64,000 nt of DNA from Aerophototrophica crusticola. GTDB taxonomy: Bacteria > Pseudomonadota > Alphaproteobacteria > Azospirillales > Azospirillaceae. Each line of letters starts with the position of its first letter. Positions within the stretch are counted from its first letter, which is position 1. The position numbers and the translations under genes were made by a program. The notes beneath the pieces are model-generated. The model saw nothing but the letters and a program-made list of their open reading frames with translations, did not search any database and had not been told where the DNA came from. Shown here piece after piece: positions 61,540 through 64,000 of the stretch. The stretch is taken from the NCBI GenBank assembly GCA_001939945.1, contig MOEB01000008.1, positions 84,874 to 148,873 on the forward strand, written 5' to 3'.

Positions 61540-61872
61540 ATGCGCGCCTTTCTGCTTGCCGCCGCCCTGCTGGCCGTCGGAGGCTGTTCCGCCCCCGCGG
61601 TCCCGCCCGCCGGGACCCTCCCGGGGGTGAACGAGTTCGCGGCCCTGTCCGAGCCCAACATGCGCCCCGTCGTGGACGAGCTGGTCCGCCGCGGGTGCCT
61701 GGTGGAGGTGGTCGAGAACCAGTTCGAGCCGGGCCGGGACGCCGTGCTGGATGGGAGCCCCTGCCGCGGGGCCATCGCCGGGACTGACATGGTCGAGGTG
61801 GCGCAACTGGCCACGACCACGCTGAACCGGGGCCGCTCCCTGGAGTTCATGGAAGGGCACGGGCTGGACTGA
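61540..61872 (+). CDS. small lipoprotein
   Basis: 110 residues. Signal FLLAAALLAVGGC with the lipobox cysteine at residue 16, so it is lipid-anchored. The body contains PNMRPVVDELVRRGCLVEVVENQFEPGRDAV and one further Cys (GSPCRGAI), so a disulfide is possible. No family recognised. It is convergent with the gcvR-like gene (10 bp between stops). Confidence 0.75.
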   Translation: MRAFLLAAALLAVGGCSAPAVPPAGTLPGVNEFAALSEPNMRPVVDELVRRGCLVEVVENQFEPGRDAVLDGSPCRGAIAGTDMVEVAQLATTTLNRGRSLEFMEGHGLD

Positions 61873-61882
61873 CGCGGCCGGT

Positions 61883-62413
61883 TCAGCCCTTGTCCGTTTC
61901 GGTCAGGTTCAAATCCACCATTAGTTCGGCGGACAGCCGCTCCAATGTTTCCCGCAGGCTGTCCAGCGCCACGGCGGGCGGGACGCGCAGGGTGGCCTTC
62001 GCACGGAACAGCCGCTCCCCCGACCAGGACCCGTGGGCCAGCTCGGTGGCGAAGTCCTCGATGTTGACCTTGCGGCCGGCGAGTGCGGCGGTCACTTCCC
62101 GCACGATGCCGGGGCGGTCCTGGCCCACCAGCTCCAGGGCGACGAGGCGGCCGGCGGCGTCCGTCGGCGGGGACGGGGCGTCCACCAGGGTGACCTGCAG
62201 GCCCGCGGCATCGGTCTTGCGCAGCCGCGATTCCAGGTCGGCCAGGCGGGCCGGGGGGACCTCCACCAGCACGGCGCCGACGAACTTGCCGGCCAAGTGG
62301 GCCAAGTGGCTTTCCAGCCAGTTGCCGTCCACCGCCAGCACCGCGTCGGCCACGGCCTGCACCAAGCCCGGGCGGTCGCTGCCGACCACCGTCAGGATCA
62401 CGTTCGTCCGCAC
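61883..62413 (-). CDS. gcvR: GcvR-like protein with two ACT domains
   Basis: 176 residues. Each half is an ACT fold with the ligand turn: TVVGSDRPGLVQAVADAV at the start and ELVGQDRPGIVREVTAALAG in the second half. GcvR modulates the glycine cleavage regulator GcvA by binding glycine; gcvA is not in the window, so the role is provisional. The GTG at 62413 is preferred over ATG 62428 because GGGAGG precedes it at the right distance. Confidence 0.85.
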   Translation of the reverse strand: MRTNVILTVVGSDRPGLVQAVADAVLAVDGNWLESHLAHLAGKFVGAVLVEVPPARLADLESRLRKTDAAGLQVTLVDAPSPPTDAAGRLVALELVGQDRPGIVREVTAALAGRKVNIEDFATELAHGSWSGERLFRAKATLRVPPAVALDSLRETLERLSAELMVDLNLTETDKG

Positions 62414-62531
62414 CGGTCGTCCTCCCATACCGTCGGCCCCGCTGGGCGCGGGTGCCCTTGTGCGGGAAGCATGGTCATGGCGGCCGGGCGGGGGCAAGCC
62501 CCCCGGATGGCGGTATCCCGCCGGCCGAACG

Positions 62532-63236
62532 TCAGGACGTGGCACGCTGCGGCAGGTCCGGCGCGGCGCCCGGGTCGCGGTAGCCGTTCTCCAGGGCCCA
62601 GATGGCGGCCTGGGTGCGGTTGGCCGCGTTGATCTTGCGCAGCAGGCCCTTCAGGTGGACCTTCACCGTGGCCTCGGTGATGCCCAGGCGCTTGGCGATG
62701 AGCTTGTTGCTGTCGCCGCGGACCAGGGATTGCAGGATTTCCCCCTCCCGCTGCGACAGCCGCCGGTTCCCGGCCAGGCCACGGTCGCCCCCGCCACCGC
62801 TGGGAGCACCGCGGCGGTTCAGCAGGGACAGCAGCATGTCCGGCGCGCAGGGGAAAACGGACTCTCCCAGCATGACCAGGTGCAGGGCCTCCGCCAGGGC
62901 CTCGGTGGGGCGGTTCTTGGGGATGAAGCCGTCCAGCCCGGCGGTCATGGCCTCCCGCAACCGATGCTGCTCCATCTCGTCGGCCAGCAGAACCAGCTTC
63001 GTCCCCGGGGCGGCGGCCCGCAGGCGCCGCGCCAGCTCGGCCAGGTCGGGGACCATGGGGATGTCCAGCAGGATCAGGCCGGGGCGCAGCCCCTTGGCCA
63101 GGGCATCCTCCGCCTCCTCGGGGCTGCGCGCCTCCCCCACCACCTTGAAGCGCTCGGCGGGCAGCAACTGGCGCATGCATTCGCGCTGCAACGTGTTGCG
63201 GTCCACCAGCAAGGTGCCGACAGGGTCTGCCGCCAT
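62532..63236 (-). CDS. LuxR/NarL-type response regulator with a modified receiver
   Basis: 234 residues. The receiver (1-120) has the acceptor Asp58 (LILLDIPMVPD) and Lys107 (FIPKNRP), but the conserved Thr/Ser after strand 4 is Ala85 (LVLLADEME), and the N-terminal acidic pair is reduced to one Asp (LLVDRN). The C-terminal helix-turn-helix is LSQREGEILQSLVRGDSNKL and ATVKVHLKGLLRKI. No kinase lies beside it. It may be phosphorylated poorly or act independently of phosphorylation. Confidence 0.88.
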   Translation of the reverse strand: MAADPVGTLLVDRNTLQRECMRQLLPAERFKVVGEARSPEEAEDALAKGLRPGLILLDIPMVPDLAELARRLRAAAPGTKLVLLADEMEQHRLREAMTAGLDGFIPKNRPTEALAEALHLVMLGESVFPCAPDMLLSLLNRRGAPSGGGGDRGLAGNRRLSQREGEILQSLVRGDSNKLIAKRLGITEATVKVHLKGLLRKINAANRTQAAIWALENGYRDPGAAPDLPQRATS

Positions 63237-63442
63237 GGTCTGGTCCCTCCCTCCGCTTCTTCCAGGCGCGCTTGGCGCTGCCTTGGATTCATCCTGAATG
63301 GGGGAACGACGGGAACCCGACCTGGGTCCTTTGAAATCGGCCTGTCCCGCAAATTTGTGGCGGATACCCCTCGGTTGGATCGAAATTAGGGATGGAATCG
63401 GGGGTTTCCGCAGGCTGAGCCAGGTATGCAGAAATGCGGTGC

Positions 63443-63736
63443 TCAGAACGGCGTCGCCGCCGGCCCGCCGATGGGACCTATCTGGGTGGGCGGTACTTGG
63501 ACGCAGAACAGGGGCAGCAGCTCCGCCAATGTCGGGGCCGCCGCCCGGCCTTCCACCGGCGGGGTGGCCGTCCAGCCCTCTGCCGTCTGGCGCAGTTCGT
63601 GGCGCTCCTCCCGCTCCTGCCCATCCCAGTCGCGATGCACCAGGGACAGGCTGGCCCGCAGGCCAGGCAACGGCCGTTCCACCAGCACCAGGGCAACGCC
63701 CAGGTCCCATAGCGCCTGTTCGCCTGCCTCCACCAT
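63443..63736 (-). CDS. small hypothetical protein
   Basis: 97 residues, soluble. ALWDLGVALVLVERPLPGLRASLSLVHRDWDG is a likely strand pair, followed by a charged segment (QEREERHELRQTAEGW) and a proline-rich end. A strong ribosome site, GGGAGGAACGACC, precedes the ATG, which is the main reason to call it real. It is divergent from the small protein gene at 63826. Confidence 0.6.
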   Translation of the reverse strand: MVEAGEQALWDLGVALVLVERPLPGLRASLSLVHRDWDGQEREERHELRQTAEGWTATPPVEGRAAAPTLAELLPLFCVQVPPTQIGPIGGPAATPF

Positions 63737-63825
63737 GGTCGTTCCTCCCGCCCTGCCGCGGATGGCACTCCGGCGCCCGCCCGCTGTTTCCCCATCCCCT
63801 ATAGGAGAAGAGAGAGGACAAGGCC

Positions 63826-63996
63826 ATGGCTGAACAGGATCAGGACAAGCAGCAGACGGACAAGCCCGCCAAAGGGGACCAGCCGATCCCCGACTCAGGC
63901 ATCACCGCCGTGCATGGCGACGGCGGCAAGCCCCGCCGCCCCGGGGCTGGGGACCCCGCGGTGACGGAGGATCCCGACACGGCCAAGGGGGGCTGA
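63826..63996 (+). CDS. small disordered hydrophilic protein
   Basis: 56 residues: MAEQDQDKQQTDKPAKGDQP, then GITAVHGDGGKPRRPGAG and a short acidic end. Entirely polar and Gly/Asp/Lys/Gln-rich, like the proteins at 55188 and 56696. AGAGAGGACAAGGCC precedes the ATG. It ends 4 bp before the window edge. Confidence 0.65.
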   Translation: MAEQDQDKQQTDKPAKGDQPIPDSGITAVHGDGGKPRRPGAGDPAVTEDPDTAKGG

Positions 63997-64000
63997 GGGG

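Overview
The window is high-GC DNA from an alphaproteobacterium, most likely Azospirillum-like (Rhodospirillales/Azospirillaceae). I base this on the GC-biased codon use, the FlaF/FlbT flagellar pair, a DinB with an N-terminal zinc-ribbon-like extension, two small ribbon-helix-helix proteins and many two-component sensors. The taxonomic call is inference. The first gene runs off the left edge. No phage, plasmid, IS element or CRISPR array was seen.

Layout. 1-5940: edge-truncated nucleotide-transporter-like/HEAT/cNMP protein, a CHASE4 sensor kinase with an unusual receiver partner, and a Tat-exported bicovalent flavin oxidase. 6054-11807: a heavy-metal RND efflux operon behind a CueR-type promoter. 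11986-19148: aldo/keto reductase, FAD oxidoreductase, small unknowns, TVP38-type membrane protein, DinB polymerase, cold-shock protein. 19551-25667: formaldehyde detoxification (frmA, fghA), an orphan Phd-type antitoxin, and a glyoxylate module (IclR regulator, glcB, glcG). 25763-31061: an EAL-CBS-GGDEF protein, a CHASE3 hybrid kinase and its receiver. 31207-45640: a flagellar cluster (flaF, flbT, flaG-like, DUF1217; then fliI, flgB, flgC, fliE, fliQ, a transglycosylase, flhA, fliR, flhB) interrupted by an RNA-repair cassette (rtcR, rtcBA) with a clear sigma-54 promoter. 45907-46062: tRNA-Asp and tRNA-Asn. 46299-54470: GSCFA protein, RTX protein, an IorAB-like molybdenum hydroxylase pair, Uma2 nuclease, a PEP-CTERM protein with a sigma-54-like promoter, and a YhdH/AcuI reductase. 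54536-63996: CcdAB, three small disordered proteins, a site-2 protease, a DJ-1/PfpI-DUF2934 fusion, two RHH paralogues, a MATE pump, GcvR-like and LuxR-type regulators.

The least explained signal lies between genes. The window carries at least six families of dispersed palindromic elements. One family (11808-11945, 37294-37442, 39395-39475, 48994-49145) is a string of three to five hairpins whose stems change with compensation between copies while the loop bases and one linker stay fixed. Copies often abut or supply the stop codons of the flanking genes. A second family has inverted arms of about 42 bp built from four CACGGAC heptamers. I regard these elements as the best candidates for something undescribed.

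Limits: all calls come from reading the sequence and remembered family motifs. No alignment, folding or database search was run.
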